Origin: an uncultured Clostridia bacterium
Lineage (GTDB): Bacteria > Bacillota > Clostridia > Christensenellales > Aristaeellaceae
Length of the DNA stretch: 50,032 bases
Assembly: GCA_946536315.1 (NCBI GenBank)
Contig: CAMNEH010000007.1
Location: 1-50,032, forward strand
Reading direction: 5' to 3'
The notes below the pieces were generated by a model that was not told the DNA's origin, did not search any database, and saw only the letters and a program-made list of their open reading frames with translations. A program made the position numbers and the translations under genes. Shown here piece after piece: positions 9,285 through 19,224 of this stretch. The first letter of the stretch is position 1. Every line of letters begins with the position of its first letter.

Positions 9285-12200
9285 TTGAACACCCGAAGAT
9301 TCTTCGCCGTTTTGCTCCTGCTCCTGGCCGTTTCCGTCAACGCTCTGGCGACGGACGCAGGCCAGGAGGCGCAGCTGGCGGCGGTATGGCTGGATCAGGA
9401 CGCCATTGAGCGGCGCGTCACCGCCGCGCTGGTGACAGCCGAAGCGTCACAGGACGCTGTGTGCGACATTGTTTTACCGCTCGAAGCGCTGCCAGAGCTG
9501 ACATTCTACCTGTCGGACGGTCCCCTGGCGGCGGACGAAGTCCTGCCCCAGCCCCTGACCGTCATCACTTATGAGCATACGGACGCGCTTTCGACCCTGT
9601 ATATTCTGCAGGACGAGGTGACCGGCCGGCTCATCTCGGCCAATGTCCGCCTTGGCATCGATCCCGGGAGCGGTGACGTTGCGTTCTCTGCGCCGGACGG
9701 GGATGCCGGTGAGCAGTCCGTCCCCGCGCCGGACACATCCGTCACCCCCGGCCCATCCGCGACGGTGACCGTGATTGCCCACTACCAAACGGCCGATGGC
9801 GTCAGCATTGCTGACGACGACCAGTATCAGGCGCAGCGGGGCACCACCTTTTCCGTGTACGCGCACACGATGGGCGAAGGCTGGATCAGCCAGAATGATC
9901 AGATCCAGTTTGTTGATATTCCCATGGACGCGACCGGACCGGTCGAGGTCACCTTTCTTTACGCCCGTCCGACGCCGACACCGCCGCCGCCGGACGTCCG
10001 CATCACCGTCCATTACCGCGACATCGGCGGCATTCCCGTCGCCTCCGATACGTCACTCATGCTGGCCGGCGGTACAGAGGCGGACGTTTACGCCGCGCCG
10101 GAGGACCTGAAGGAGCATTACGTCCCCACCAGCGAATCAGTGCAGCGTATTTCCGTCAATGCTGCCGGAGAGCCGCAGGAAGTCATCTTTTTCTACACAT
10201 TTGAAACACCCGCCACGCCCGCGCCCGCTTACGTCCGTGTGCAATACCTGAACGCGCAGGGGGACGCCGTGGCGGCGGACGGACAGCTCAGCGGGTCCCC
10301 GGGGCAGCAGATGACCATCTTCGCCGCGCCTGAACAGCTTGAAGCATATTATGTGCTTGCCGACGAAGAGTCGAAACCCGTGACCCTGTCAGAAAGCGGG
10401 ACCACTGTCACTGTCAGCTTCCTCTATCGGTATGAGCCTCCGGAAACGCCCGCGCCCTCCGATACGCCGCTGCCCACCGTCACCGCGACGCCCCAGCCCG
10501 CGCCGGTGCTCGGATTTGTACAGGTTTCCTACGTGTATCAGGGAAACGATTCCCTGAATTATTCCGCGCCGGAGACGGTCTACATGGGTGAGAACGTTCT
10601 GAGCGGCGCGGAAGGGCTCCGTACCGGATATCGCCTGGTTTCTGCCGAAGAGGTCACCGTTGATGTGGACGAGAACGGCCAGGTATCCCCCAACCAGGTC
10701 ACCTTCCTCTACGCGCCGGAAAACAGCGCCGTCAGCATGCCTGAGCTGATCGTTCAGTATTTTGCGGAAAACGGCGCTCAGGTCGCCACCTCCACCCTGC
10801 TTCAGCTGCAGCCGGGCGAAAACACCGTATACGCGACGCCGGTGGATCTGATGGAAGGCTATGAACAGATCACGCCCTCTTATACCGTGACCGTCAGCAA
10901 CGACGGCGTCGCCAGCGACGAGGTCGTCACCTTCTACTACAAGCCCGTTCAGGACGGTCAGACCACGGCCGGCGGTTATCAGGTGCTGCCGGCGAACGGA
11001 TACGCCCGTTCGAAGAACGATTCGGTCAATCTGCGCTCAGAGCCCACGACGGATTCGGATGCCAACATCATCGGCAAAATCAGCAAGACGGACCTCATCC
11101 AGATCCTGGGGACCGCGACCAATCACGGCAAATGGTATTACGTCAGCGTCAACGAACGGCAGGGCTACGTCAGCGCCAGCGTCGTGACCGAGCTGTCTGA
11201 CGCCGACGCGCAGGTCCTGCTCAGCCTGCACGGCGCCGACACCGGCGACGATACGCTGGCCGACCCCGAAACCGGTCTCATCGAGCGCTGGGCGCAGATC
11301 AACAAGCGCGTCTGGTTCAGGGATCAGCCCAACGGAAAAAAGATTCAGGAGCTGCGCGGTTCGGCCCGCGTCTTCGTGGATGAGGCGACGGACGTCGACG
11401 GCACGCTCTGGTACCAGGTCCGCTACAACGGAAAGCGCGGGTACGTGATGGCTGAATACCTGAATGTCTATTCGGCCGCGGAATCCCAGAGCCTGCAGTT
11501 TTCGCTGCCCAGCGCGGTGCCGACGCACACGCCCGCAGCGACCCGCGTCCCCACCTCGACCCCGACGGCCTTCGTGCCGACCCCTTCGCCCACCCCGGTG
11601 CCGGTGACTCCCACGCCTGTCAGCAGCGCCACGCCGCTGCCGTATTCAGGCTACGCCGTCACCAATACGCGCGCCGTCATCCGCTCCGGCCTGAGCACCG
11701 ACAACCCCGCGCTGGTGACCCTGAACGGGGAAACGCTGGTCATGATACAGGGACAGACCTACGTCAACGGCGTATGCTGGGATTCTGTCCGCGTCATTTC
11801 CAGCGGAATCACCGGATTTGTGGAGGACGACCGCCTCTACCACGTGACCAACGACGTCGCGCAGGAGTATCTTGAAACGCAGTCCACCCCCACCCCCGTC
11901 CCCACGCCTGAAAATACGCCCCTCCCGTTTACCGGCTATGCGCTGATCCTGGTGGACGGCGTGCCGCTGCGCCAGCAGGCCAACAGCAACGCGTCGTACC
12001 TGTCCATCCTGTCCGAGGGCGCGGTCATCAGCGTGCTCAGGCAGTCCACCTCCGACGACGGCAGCAGCTGGTGCCTGATCCAGAGCGGGATGTATTTGGG
12101 ATATGTACGGCGGGACCTGCTCCGCGCGATGACGGACGAGGAGATATTCGAATACCTTGAATCCATCAAGTCCAGGCCCACGCCCACTCCGGCCGTCACG

Positions 12201-13214
12201 CCGACCCCCCGCGCGCAGAGCGCGATGGACTCCTGCTGGGGCATCGTGAAGCCGGATCACGTGCAGCTGCGCTCTGAGCCCAGCATGACCACGGGTACTG
12301 CGCTCAGACTGATGAGCCGGAATGAGTTTCTGCAGGTACAGGGCAGCTTTTTAGGCGAGGACGAGCAGGTCTGGCACCTGGTGCAATACAATGGACTGAC
12401 AGGATACATTCGCGCGGATTACGTCCAGATCCTGGCCCAGGGAGAATTGACCAGCGTGGTCACCAGCGACGATTTCAAGAGCGCCAACACCACCGAGACC
12501 ACCGTCACCGGCGTGGACTCCATCCAGTCCTATGAGACCTTTCTCGTCAACCAGTGGACCAATCCGTCGCTGAGCGCGTCTTTCCAGCCCTTTGACCCCT
12601 ATACGACGCCGGTGGCCGTTCTGTCGGTACAATCCTCAGAAACCACGGAAACAGCGGCGAACCCGACGCCGACTGTGACGTATCCGCCGACGCCGCAGGC
12701 GACCATCATCGTGAACCCCGACAGGACGCCATTGCCCAATGCGGAGGGCGGCAGCCATTTCGGCACCGTGCTGATCGGCGCCGGCGTGATCGCGGCGCTC
12801 GGCGGCGCGGGCTTTGCATGGGCCTCGATCCGCGGCAAAAAGCGCCGCCAGGCGCTTCAGCGCGCGCAGGCCATCCAGCGCCGGCAGCGCAGGGCCGCCG
12901 GAGAAGCCGGATCGGACACCAAAGCGCCGTCTGTCTCCGCTTACCGCCGTGACGCGACGGAAAGCTTTGCACTGAAGGGCACCGCGCGCCCGATTCCCCG
13001 CGACGGGAACCGCTACGCAGAAAACCCGCGTTCCCCCGCGCCGGAAAGCAAGCCGGACACGCCCCCCGAATCCGCCCGGTTTCGCCGCCCCGAATCGACG
13101 GCTGCATTTTCACCCGCTCACGCGGCGAGCGCCGCGCCCGCGTCTGACACGCCGCAGCGTCCCGGCCGTCAGCGGCGCACTGAACGAAATCATTACGATG
13201 AGGATGGAAACTGA
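9285..13214 (+). CDS. ~1309-aa surface protein: MucBP-like repeats, SH3b-like repeats, C-terminal TM and cytoplasmic tail
   Basis: TTG start at 9285 preceded by ggaggaatgagg and followed by a signal peptide (NTRRFFAVLLLLLAVSVNALA); about five MucBP-like and five SH3b-like modules; TM FGTVLIGAGVIAALGGAGFAWASIRGKKRRQ. Confidence 0.75.
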   Translation: MNTRRFFAVLLLLLAVSVNALATDAGQEAQLAAVWLDQDAIERRVTAALVTAEASQDAVCDIVLPLEALPELTFYLSDGPLAADEVLPQPLTVITYEHTDALSTLYILQDEVTGRLISANVRLGIDPGSGDVAFSAPDGDAGEQSVPAPDTSVTPGPSATVTVIAHYQTADGVSIADDDQYQAQRGTTFSVYAHTMGEGWISQNDQIQFVDIPMDATGPVEVTFLYARPTPTPPPPDVRITVHYRDIGGIPVASDTSLMLAGGTEADVYAAPEDLKEHYVPTSESVQRISVNAAGEPQEVIFFYTFETPATPAPAYVRVQYLNAQGDAVAADGQLSGSPGQQMTIFAAPEQLEAYYVLADEESKPVTLSESGTTVTVSFLYRYEPPETPAPSDTPLPTVTATPQPAPVLGFVQVSYVYQGNDSLNYSAPETVYMGENVLSGAEGLRTGYRLVSAEEVTVDVDENGQVSPNQVTFLYAPENSAVSMPELIVQYFAENGAQVATSTLLQLQPGENTVYATPVDLMEGYEQITPSYTVTVSNDGVASDEVVTFYYKPVQDGQTTAGGYQVLPANGYARSKNDSVNLRSEPTTDSDANIIGKISKTDLIQILGTATNHGKWYYVSVNERQGYVSASVVTELSDADAQVLLSLHGADTGDDTLADPETGLIERWAQINKRVWFRDQPNGKKIQELRGSARVFVDEATDVDGTLWYQVRYNGKRGYVMAEYLNVYSAAESQSLQFSLPSAVPTHTPAATRVPTSTPTAFVPTPSPTPVPVTPTPVSSATPLPYSGYAVTNTRAVIRSGLSTDNPALVTLNGETLVMIQGQTYVNGVCWDSVRVISSGITGFVEDDRLYHVTNDVAQEYLETQSTPTPVPTPENTPLPFTGYALILVDGVPLRQQANSNASYLSILSEGAVISVLRQSTSDDGSSWCLIQSGMYLGYVRRDLLRAMTDEEIFEYLESIKSRPTPTPAVTPTPRAQSAMDSCWGIVKPDHVQLRSEPSMTTGTALRLMSRNEFLQVQGSFLGEDEQVWHLVQYNGLTGYIRADYVQILAQGELTSVVTSDDFKSANTTETTVTGVDSIQSYETFLVNQWTNPSLSASFQPFDPYTTPVAVLSVQSSETTETAANPTPTVTYPPTPQATIIVNPDRTPLPNAEGGSHFGTVLIGAGVIAALGGAGFAWASIRGKKRRQALQRAQAIQRRQRRAAGEAGSDTKAPSVSAYRRDATESFALKGTARPIPRDGNRYAENPRSPAPESKPDTPPESARFRRPESTAAFSPAHAASAAPASDTPQRPGRQRRTERNHYDEDGN

Positions 13215-13217
13215 ATC

Positions 13218-14174
13218 ATGAACGTCAAGCTTATCCCACTGCTCGCGCTGCTGATCCTGTGTGTCAGCGGCTGCGCCGTGAGTCTGGCCGCGCCGGATTG
13301 GATCGACCTGCCGGAGGACCTGCTGACCAGGCTATCCGCCGGCGGTGAAACCATCGTAGACCCGGTGCTCCCGGTCCCCCAGCATGTCCGCGCGCTCCTG
13401 CGGATCGCCCGGAACGAGCTCGGCTATCAGGAGGAACGCGGCAACGTGACCAAATACGGTCAGTGGGCCGGCAACCCATCGGCCGAGTGGTGCGCGGAAT
13501 ACCTGTGCTGGTGCGTCGACCAGCTCGATCAGCAATCGGGCACGCAGATACTGACGACCTATTACCCGCGTTACAGCAGCAAGAATATCGGCATGCGCTG
13601 GTTTCTGAAGGAAGGGCGCTACATCGCCCGCCGGGGCACCGTGCCGGGCTGGGGCTCGCAATGGTATATCAGCAGCGGAGAGAGCATCGGCAAGAACGGT
13701 TATATTCCCCAGCCCGGCGACTGGGCGTTCTTTGCCCAGTCCTCCGCCGGCGATACCACCCACGTCGCGATGGTGGAATTCTGCACGCAGGACAGGGATG
13801 GCGTCGTCCGCGCCTATATGCTCGAAGGCAATAAACCGGACAGAGTCCAGGAAACCGCTTACCGGATCACTGAGGAAACCATTCTCGGCTACGGCACGGT
13901 GTTCGACCTGGCCGACATTGTCATCAAAAGCGGCTGCGAAGGCAAGAAGGTGGAAACCCTGCAGCGCAGGCTGCACGACGTCGGGCTGCTCTCAGACGCA
14001 TATATCACCGGCACGTATGGCACACACACTGCCGACGCCATCCGCGAATTTCAGAAATCCCAGGGCATAGAGACCACCGGCGTCGCCGCCCAGCAGACGC
14101 AATTAGCGCTGCAGCGCTATATCGACCGCTATCAGGCCGAGCACCCGGAGTACTGGGAAGTCGTCGAAGAATAA
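13218..14174 (+). CDS. Lipoprotein with CHAP-like amidase domain and C-terminal peptidoglycan-binding domain
   Basis: Lipobox LCVSGC; AEWCAEYLCWCVD with later HVAMVE as candidate Cys/His; PG_binding_1-like VETLQRRLHDVGLLSDAYITGTYGTHTADAIREFQKSQGIETTGVA. Confidence 0.8.
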   Translation: MNVKLIPLLALLILCVSGCAVSLAAPDWIDLPEDLLTRLSAGGETIVDPVLPVPQHVRALLRIARNELGYQEERGNVTKYGQWAGNPSAEWCAEYLCWCVDQLDQQSGTQILTTYYPRYSSKNIGMRWFLKEGRYIARRGTVPGWGSQWYISSGESIGKNGYIPQPGDWAFFAQSSAGDTTHVAMVEFCTQDRDGVVRAYMLEGNKPDRVQETAYRITEETILGYGTVFDLADIVIKSGCEGKKVETLQRRLHDVGLLSDAYITGTYGTHTADAIREFQKSQGIETTGVAAQQTQLALQRYIDRYQAEHPEYWEVVEE

Positions 14175-14213
14175 TCCGTTATCCGTGTCAACGCGCACCC
14201 GGAAGGAGATATC

Positions 14214-15749
14214 ATGCCGTCCTATCAGGATGAACAACCATATTTTACCCCTGTCGGCGGGTCAGGCCAGCCGCAGCGGGCCATGGGCAGCGTGCCCCCG
14301 CCCGTTCAGCTGGACCCGTCGCTGTTCGGACCGGATATTCCGCCCAACGGTCCCGCCCCTGCCGGGCCCGGCTACGCGCCGGCGCAGGGAAACGGCCCAT
14401 ATCAGGCGCCCGGGCAGCCACAGCGCGCGGCCGGACAGGCCCCGCCCGTATTTCAGGAGGAACCGCCGCCCGAGCAGGCGACGCCTTCTTCCGCCGGCGG
14501 GCAGGGATCGCCCGGCAAGCCCGGCTATCACGTGCCCCGGACGGGGGTCGTCAGCCGTCCGAAAAGGTCCGGACTCCCCTACGTACTGCTCGCTGTACTG
14601 ATCATCGGCCTGACCGCGTTCGCCGCCATCCGCCATTTTGCCCCTCAGGAGGCGATGTACGGCTACGTTTCCGCCGGCGTGCTGTCCTCCAGGTACACAG
14701 GCAGCGCCATGCTGGTGCGCGACGAAACGGTCTACACACAGGAAAGCATCTCGCAGATCGATTACACCGCCGAGGAGGGCACCGAAGTCGACCGTACCAC
14801 CGTCGTCTGTACCGTGTATACGTCAGGCTTCAACACCCGTGAGCTGACCACGCTCAAGCGTTACCGCGACCAGATCAAGGAATACCACAAGCAGCTGATC
14901 GCCACCTCCGGCGCCGCGCGCGACGCGAGGCTGACCACGCTCGACACGCAGGTCCGCGACCTGGCCAAAACCACGCGCATGATGATCCAGGAGGGACGCG
15001 GCAATCTGATCAACCAGGAAGCGCTCATGACTGAAACCCTCCAGGCGCGCCAGTCCTATCTGCGCCAGAAATACCCGAACGACCAGAAGCTGTCCCGCCT
15101 CTATGACGACGAAAACAACCAGCTGCAGCGCATTTCAAGCTGGACCAAGCAATACGCCGCCGCCTCCAACGGCATCGTCAGCTTCTATATCGACGGATAC
15201 GAACCCGTCCTGAACCTGAATACCTACCTGAATTTTTCTCCGTCAGAAGTCCGCAGCATGTACAACGGTCAGATCCCCTCCAATCCTTCCGCGACGCGCA
15301 ATACCGTATCCATTTACCGTCTGGTGAAGGACGGCGCGTGGGCCGCGCTGATGCTGTGCGACGATACCGACTGGACGCCCGTCGTCGGACAGACCTATAA
15401 GCTGCTGATCGAGTCCTTCGAAAATACGGTCGTAGACGCGACTGTCGACAGCTTTACGCGCGCGGGCGGCGAGCTGCTGGTCCGGCTGAGCGTCAACGCC
15501 GGCAGCGTCCGCGATATCCTCTATATCCGTTCCTGCCAGGTTCAGCTGGGCGAAAACGTCGACAGTCTGACCGTGCCCACCCGCGCGCTGTACACGCAGA
15601 TGGGCCAGACCGGCGTCGTGATCGTCGATGAATACGGGAATAATTACTTTACCCAGGTTTCCGTCATTTCCACCCAGGGCGACATCACGCACATCATTCC
15701 CCGCAACGCTGGCGTGCTGTACGAAGGCATGCTGGTCAAGCTATTTTAA
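14214..15749 (+). CDS. HlyD-like membrane protein with Pro/Gly-rich cytoplasmic N-terminus
   Basis: Single TM YVLLAVLIIGLTAFAAIRHF; downstream barrel-sandwich/coiled-coil pattern like uncharacterised Gram-positive HlyD-type proteins; aaggaga RBS. Confidence 0.6.
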   Translation: MPSYQDEQPYFTPVGGSGQPQRAMGSVPPPVQLDPSLFGPDIPPNGPAPAGPGYAPAQGNGPYQAPGQPQRAAGQAPPVFQEEPPPEQATPSSAGGQGSPGKPGYHVPRTGVVSRPKRSGLPYVLLAVLIIGLTAFAAIRHFAPQEAMYGYVSAGVLSSRYTGSAMLVRDETVYTQESISQIDYTAEEGTEVDRTTVVCTVYTSGFNTRELTTLKRYRDQIKEYHKQLIATSGAARDARLTTLDTQVRDLAKTTRMMIQEGRGNLINQEALMTETLQARQSYLRQKYPNDQKLSRLYDDENNQLQRISSWTKQYAAASNGIVSFYIDGYEPVLNLNTYLNFSPSEVRSMYNGQIPSNPSATRNTVSIYRLVKDGAWAALMLCDDTDWTPVVGQTYKLLIESFENTVVDATVDSFTRAGGELLVRLSVNAGSVRDILYIRSCQVQLGENVDSLTVPTRALYTQMGQTGVVIVDEYGNNYFTQVSVISTQGDITHIIPRNAGVLYEGMLVKLF

Positions 15750-15779
15750 GCATCAGTTTCCAGATAAGGAGGGATCGGA

Positions 15780-17678
15780 ATGAAAGAGGGACGGCCCGAC
15801 AGCAAGCCCATCATATCCTATTTAGTTATTGTCACACTGATCATCTTTCTGGCGAATGCATTCCTGTTTCCCCAGATTTTGAACGAAAGAGTGGAGGAAG
15901 TACCCTATACTACCTTCCTGAAAACCCTCGAAAGTGGAGAAAACGGGTTTTCTATCACCGAAGCCAGCCTGGATGACGAGCACCGCACCCTGATCTACAG
16001 GATGGAGAATCCGACGACCGGCGAATCAAAGTATTATACCACCAATATCTGGCCGGACGACCAGAACCTGCTCGGCCTGCTCACCGCCAACAACGTCAAG
16101 ATCGTCGTCCAGATCCCGACGCAGGCCAATCCGATCATCGCCTTCCTGATTTCATGGTTCCTGCCCATCATCATCTTTATCGTTCTGGGCCAGATTCTGC
16201 TGCCGAAGATCATGAACGGCGCGGGCGGACAGAACGTGCTTTCGCTGGGCAAGGCGAACGCGAAGATCTACATCGAGTCGCAAACCGGCAAAACCTTTCA
16301 GGACGTGGCCGGCCAGGACGAGGCCAAGGAACAACTGAAGGAAATCGTCAGCTTCCTGCACGACGGCGACCGCTACCGTCAGATCGGCGCCAAGCTGCCC
16401 AAGGGCGCGCTGCTGGTCGGACCTCCCGGCACCGGCAAAACGCTGCTGGCCAAGGCCGTCGCGGGCGAAGCCGGCGTCCCATTCTTCTCCATCAGCGGCT
16501 CAGAGTTTGTTGAAATGTTCGTGGGCATGGGCGCGGCCAAGGTCCGTGACCTGTTCAAGCAGGCGACGGAAAAAGCGCCGTGCATCGTTTTCATCGATGA
16601 GATCGATACCATCGGCAAAAAGCGCGACGCCGCCGCGGGCATTTCCGGCGGCAACGACGAGCGTGAGCAAACCCTGAATCAGCTGCTGGCCGAGATGGAT
16701 GGCTTCGACGCCGCCAAAGGCGTCGTGATCCTCGCCGCGACCAACCGGCCGGAAATCCTCGACCCCGCGCTGCTGCGCCCGGGCCGCTTCGATCGCCGGA
16801 TCCCCGTGGAGCTGCCGGACCTGAAGGGCCGGATCGCGATCCTGAACGTGCACGCCCGCGACGTGAAAATGGCTGCCGGGATCGATATGTCGGCCATCGC
16901 GCGCGCTACCTCTGGCGCTTCCGGCGCCGAGCTGGCCAACATCATCAACGAGGCCGCGCTGCGCGCCGTCCGCGAAGGTCACAGCGAAGTGACCCAGGAA
17001 GACCTGATGGAGAGCGTCGAGACCGTCATCGCGGGATACCAGCGCAAGGGCGCGGTCATCTCCGACCGTGAGAAGAAGGTCATCGCGTATCACGAGATCG
17101 GGCACGCCCTGGTCGCCGCGCGCCAGAAAAATGCCGCCCCGGTCACCAAAATCACGATCATCCCCCGCACCAGCGGCGCGCTGGGCTATACCATGCAGGT
17201 GGAAGAGGACGAGAAAGTGCTGTTGAGCCGCGAGGAGGCGATGGTCCAGCTGGCCACCCTGACAGGCGGCCGGTCCGCTGAGGAGATTGTGTTTGGCACC
17301 GTTACCTCCGGCGCGTCCAACGATATCGAAAAGGCTACGCGCCTGGCCAGGGCGATGGTTACCCGCTACGGCATGTCCAGCCAGTTCGATATGGTCGCGC
17401 TCGAAACCGTGACCAACCAGTACCTGGGCGGGGATACCTCCCTGGCCTGCAGCGCCGAAACCGCGGCGCTGATCGACCAGGAAGTCAACAGCATCGTCCG
17501 CGAAGCGCACGAAAAAGCCCGGACGATTCTGAAGGAGAACCGCCAGAAGCTGGATGAGCTGGCCGCATACCTGCTCGACCGCGAAACCATCACCGGGGAC
17601 GAATTCATGGACATTCTCAACCGGCCGGAGCGCCTGGAAGAGGCCGAGGTCCCCAGGCTCGGCGGGGAAACAGCATAA
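15780..17678 (+). CDS. ftsH: ATP-dependent zinc metalloprotease FtsH
   Basis: Walker [29 protein letters not shown] region, zinc motif HEIGH. Confidence 0.95.
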   Translation: MKEGRPDSKPIISYLVIVTLIIFLANAFLFPQILNERVEEVPYTTFLKTLESGENGFSITEASLDDEHRTLIYRMENPTTGESKYYTTNIWPDDQNLLGLLTANNVKIVVQIPTQANPIIAFLISWFLPIIIFIVLGQILLPKIMNGAGGQNVLSLGKANAKIYIESQTGKTFQDVAGQDEAKEQLKEIVSFLHDGDRYRQIGAKLPKGALLVGPPGTGKTLLAKAVAGEAGVPFFSISGSEFVEMFVGMGAAKVRDLFKQATEKAPCIVFIDEIDTIGKKRDAAAGISGGNDEREQTLNQLLAEMDGFDAAKGVVILAATNRPEILDPALLRPGRFDRRIPVELPDLKGRIAILNVHARDVKMAAGIDMSAIARATSGASGAELANIINEAALRAVREGHSEVTQEDLMESVETVIAGYQRKGAVISDREKKVIAYHEIGHALVAARQKNAAPVTKITIIPRTSGALGYTMQVEEDEKVLLSREEAMVQLATLTGGRSAEEIVFGTVTSGASNDIEKATRLARAMVTRYGMSSQFDMVALETVTNQYLGGDTSLACSAETAALIDQEVNSIVREAHEKARTILKENRQKLDELAAYLLDRETITGDEFMDILNRPERLEEAEVPRLGGETA

Positions 17679-17683
17679 CACAG

Positions 17684-17705
17684 ACGGGAGGCGCTCGCCT
17701 CCCGT
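17684..17705 (+). terminator. Hairpin after ftsH (possible weak terminator)
   Basis: acgggaggc-gctc-gcctcccgt perfect 9-bp stem; the T-tract is interrupted (tcgctctttc). Confidence 0.45.
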
Positions 17706-17755
17706 TCGCTCTTTCACCGAAGCAGATTCGTAACATTTCCGTAACGTATAACCGG

Positions 17756-17783
17756 TTGACATTTGCCTGAAAATGAGTATAAT
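17756..17783 (+). promoter_or_regulatory. Consensus promoter TTGACA - 16 bp - TATAAT
   Basis: -35 17756-17761, -10 17778-17783, upstream of the ABC binding protein. Confidence 0.85.
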
Positions 17784-17838
17784 AATGTGAAAGCCGGTAT
17801 TAAACCGACCAAATCATTATCGAAAGGGAGTTGTTTCC

Positions 17839-19125
17839 ATGAAAAAGCTTCTTTGTCTCATCATGGCCGCCGCTTTGCTGCTCTCCATGTGCTCGTTCGC
17901 GTATGCCGAAGATGTCGCCGATGTCATCGCGCAGGCGCAGAACATGACGCTTTCGGAGCTCTTCCAGAAAGCCATCGAAGAATCCAGCGGGAAAGATTTC
18001 TATGCCGTCGGCAATTCCAGCCGTGGCAAGTCCGTGCTGCCGCTCTTCATCGCCGAACTGCAGAAGATCGATCCCAACTATACGCTGAACGCCGACTGGC
18101 AGCAGCCCAAGGAAAACAAGATTTTTGATCAGCTGACCCAGGATGTCAACGGCGCGAATCACGTCATGTCCATGACGCTGATCCAGGACGGCAACCAGAT
18201 CCAGTCCAAGATGCTGGACACCGGCATCCTGCTCAACTTCGTGCCCAAGGACTGGACCGAAGCGGAGGGCGTCGCCAAGGAGAACAACGAGACCCCGCTG
18301 GCGCTGCAGACGCTGAACAAGGTTTTCATGTTCAACAACCTCGGTGACGCCGAGTATCACAACATGTGGGACTTCGTGGCTGAAGGCCAGGCCCCGCTGT
18401 TCATGGGCGTCAATTCCGAGCTGGTCGGCAAGAATTTCCTCTACATGATGACCAACGACAAGTACGCCACCATCGCGAAGGAAGCCTACGAAGCCTGGGC
18501 CGGCAAGAACGAAGAGGACGACGCCCTGATCGAGGATATGAAGCTGGACGCCGAAGAGCTCGGCCTGACCGGCGAGAATGTGCAGTATGGCCTTGCCTGG
18601 GTCTACCTGTGGTGCGAGAAGTATAACGAGCAGACCGACGACGGCCCCATCTGCAATACCCTGGTGACGACCTCCGCCGTGGACCAGACCGGCCTGCTGG
18701 TTTACTCCAAGCTGCGCTCTGTTGAAGAGACCGCTGAATCCTCTGTCAACAACATCACCGTGGCCGCCTATCAGGATGATTATGTCGGCATCGGCGGCTA
18801 TGCCTACAAGCACTACCTGATGCTCACCAAGACCAGCCCGCTGCCCTGGACCTCCTGCGCGCTGATCGCCTACATGACCACCACTCAGGAAGGCTTCGCC
18901 GCCTGGGGCAAGGACATGGGCGGCTATGCGCCTGTTCCGGCCTGCATGCAGGACCACAGCAAGGACGGTTATATCGATGGCGTCAATACCTATGACGCCA
19001 AGAATGACCGCGGCTATGACTGGTGGCTGAACGAGGGCAAGCTGGTCGTGGAAGACCCGGCCTACTGCGCTTCCGTTTCCGGCACCATGAGTGACTGGAT
19101 CGACGGCATCGTGGCCGGCAAGTAA
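17839..19125 (+). CDS. ABC transporter extracellular solute-binding protein
   Basis: Signal peptide MKKLLCLIMAAALLLSMCSFAYA; binding-protein-like sequence; directly upstream of permease and ATPase genes. Confidence 0.8.
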   Translation: MKKLLCLIMAAALLLSMCSFAYAEDVADVIAQAQNMTLSELFQKAIEESSGKDFYAVGNSSRGKSVLPLFIAELQKIDPNYTLNADWQQPKENKIFDQLTQDVNGANHVMSMTLIQDGNQIQSKMLDTGILLNFVPKDWTEAEGVAKENNETPLALQTLNKVFMFNNLGDAEYHNMWDFVAEGQAPLFMGVNSELVGKNFLYMMTNDKYATIAKEAYEAWAGKNEEDDALIEDMKLDAEELGLTGENVQYGLAWVYLWCEKYNEQTDDGPICNTLVTTSAVDQTGLLVYSKLRSVEETAESSVNNITVAAYQDDYVGIGGYAYKHYLMLTKTSPLPWTSCALIAYMTTTQEGFAAWGKDMGGYAPVPACMQDHSKDGYIDGVNTYDAKNDRGYDWWLNEGKLVVEDPAYCASVSGTMSDWIDGIVAGK

Positions 19126-19224
19126 CTGACACAGTAACTCATTTCTCATCAACGATGCGGGCGGCGCGTCGGCTTTCTGTCCGGCACGCCGCCTTTGAAT
19201 TGAACCACAAAAGGGAGGGGTATC

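Noticed and set aside
16500-17762. 420-aa minus-strand ORF opposite ftsH
   Set aside because: Antisense shadow of ftsH.
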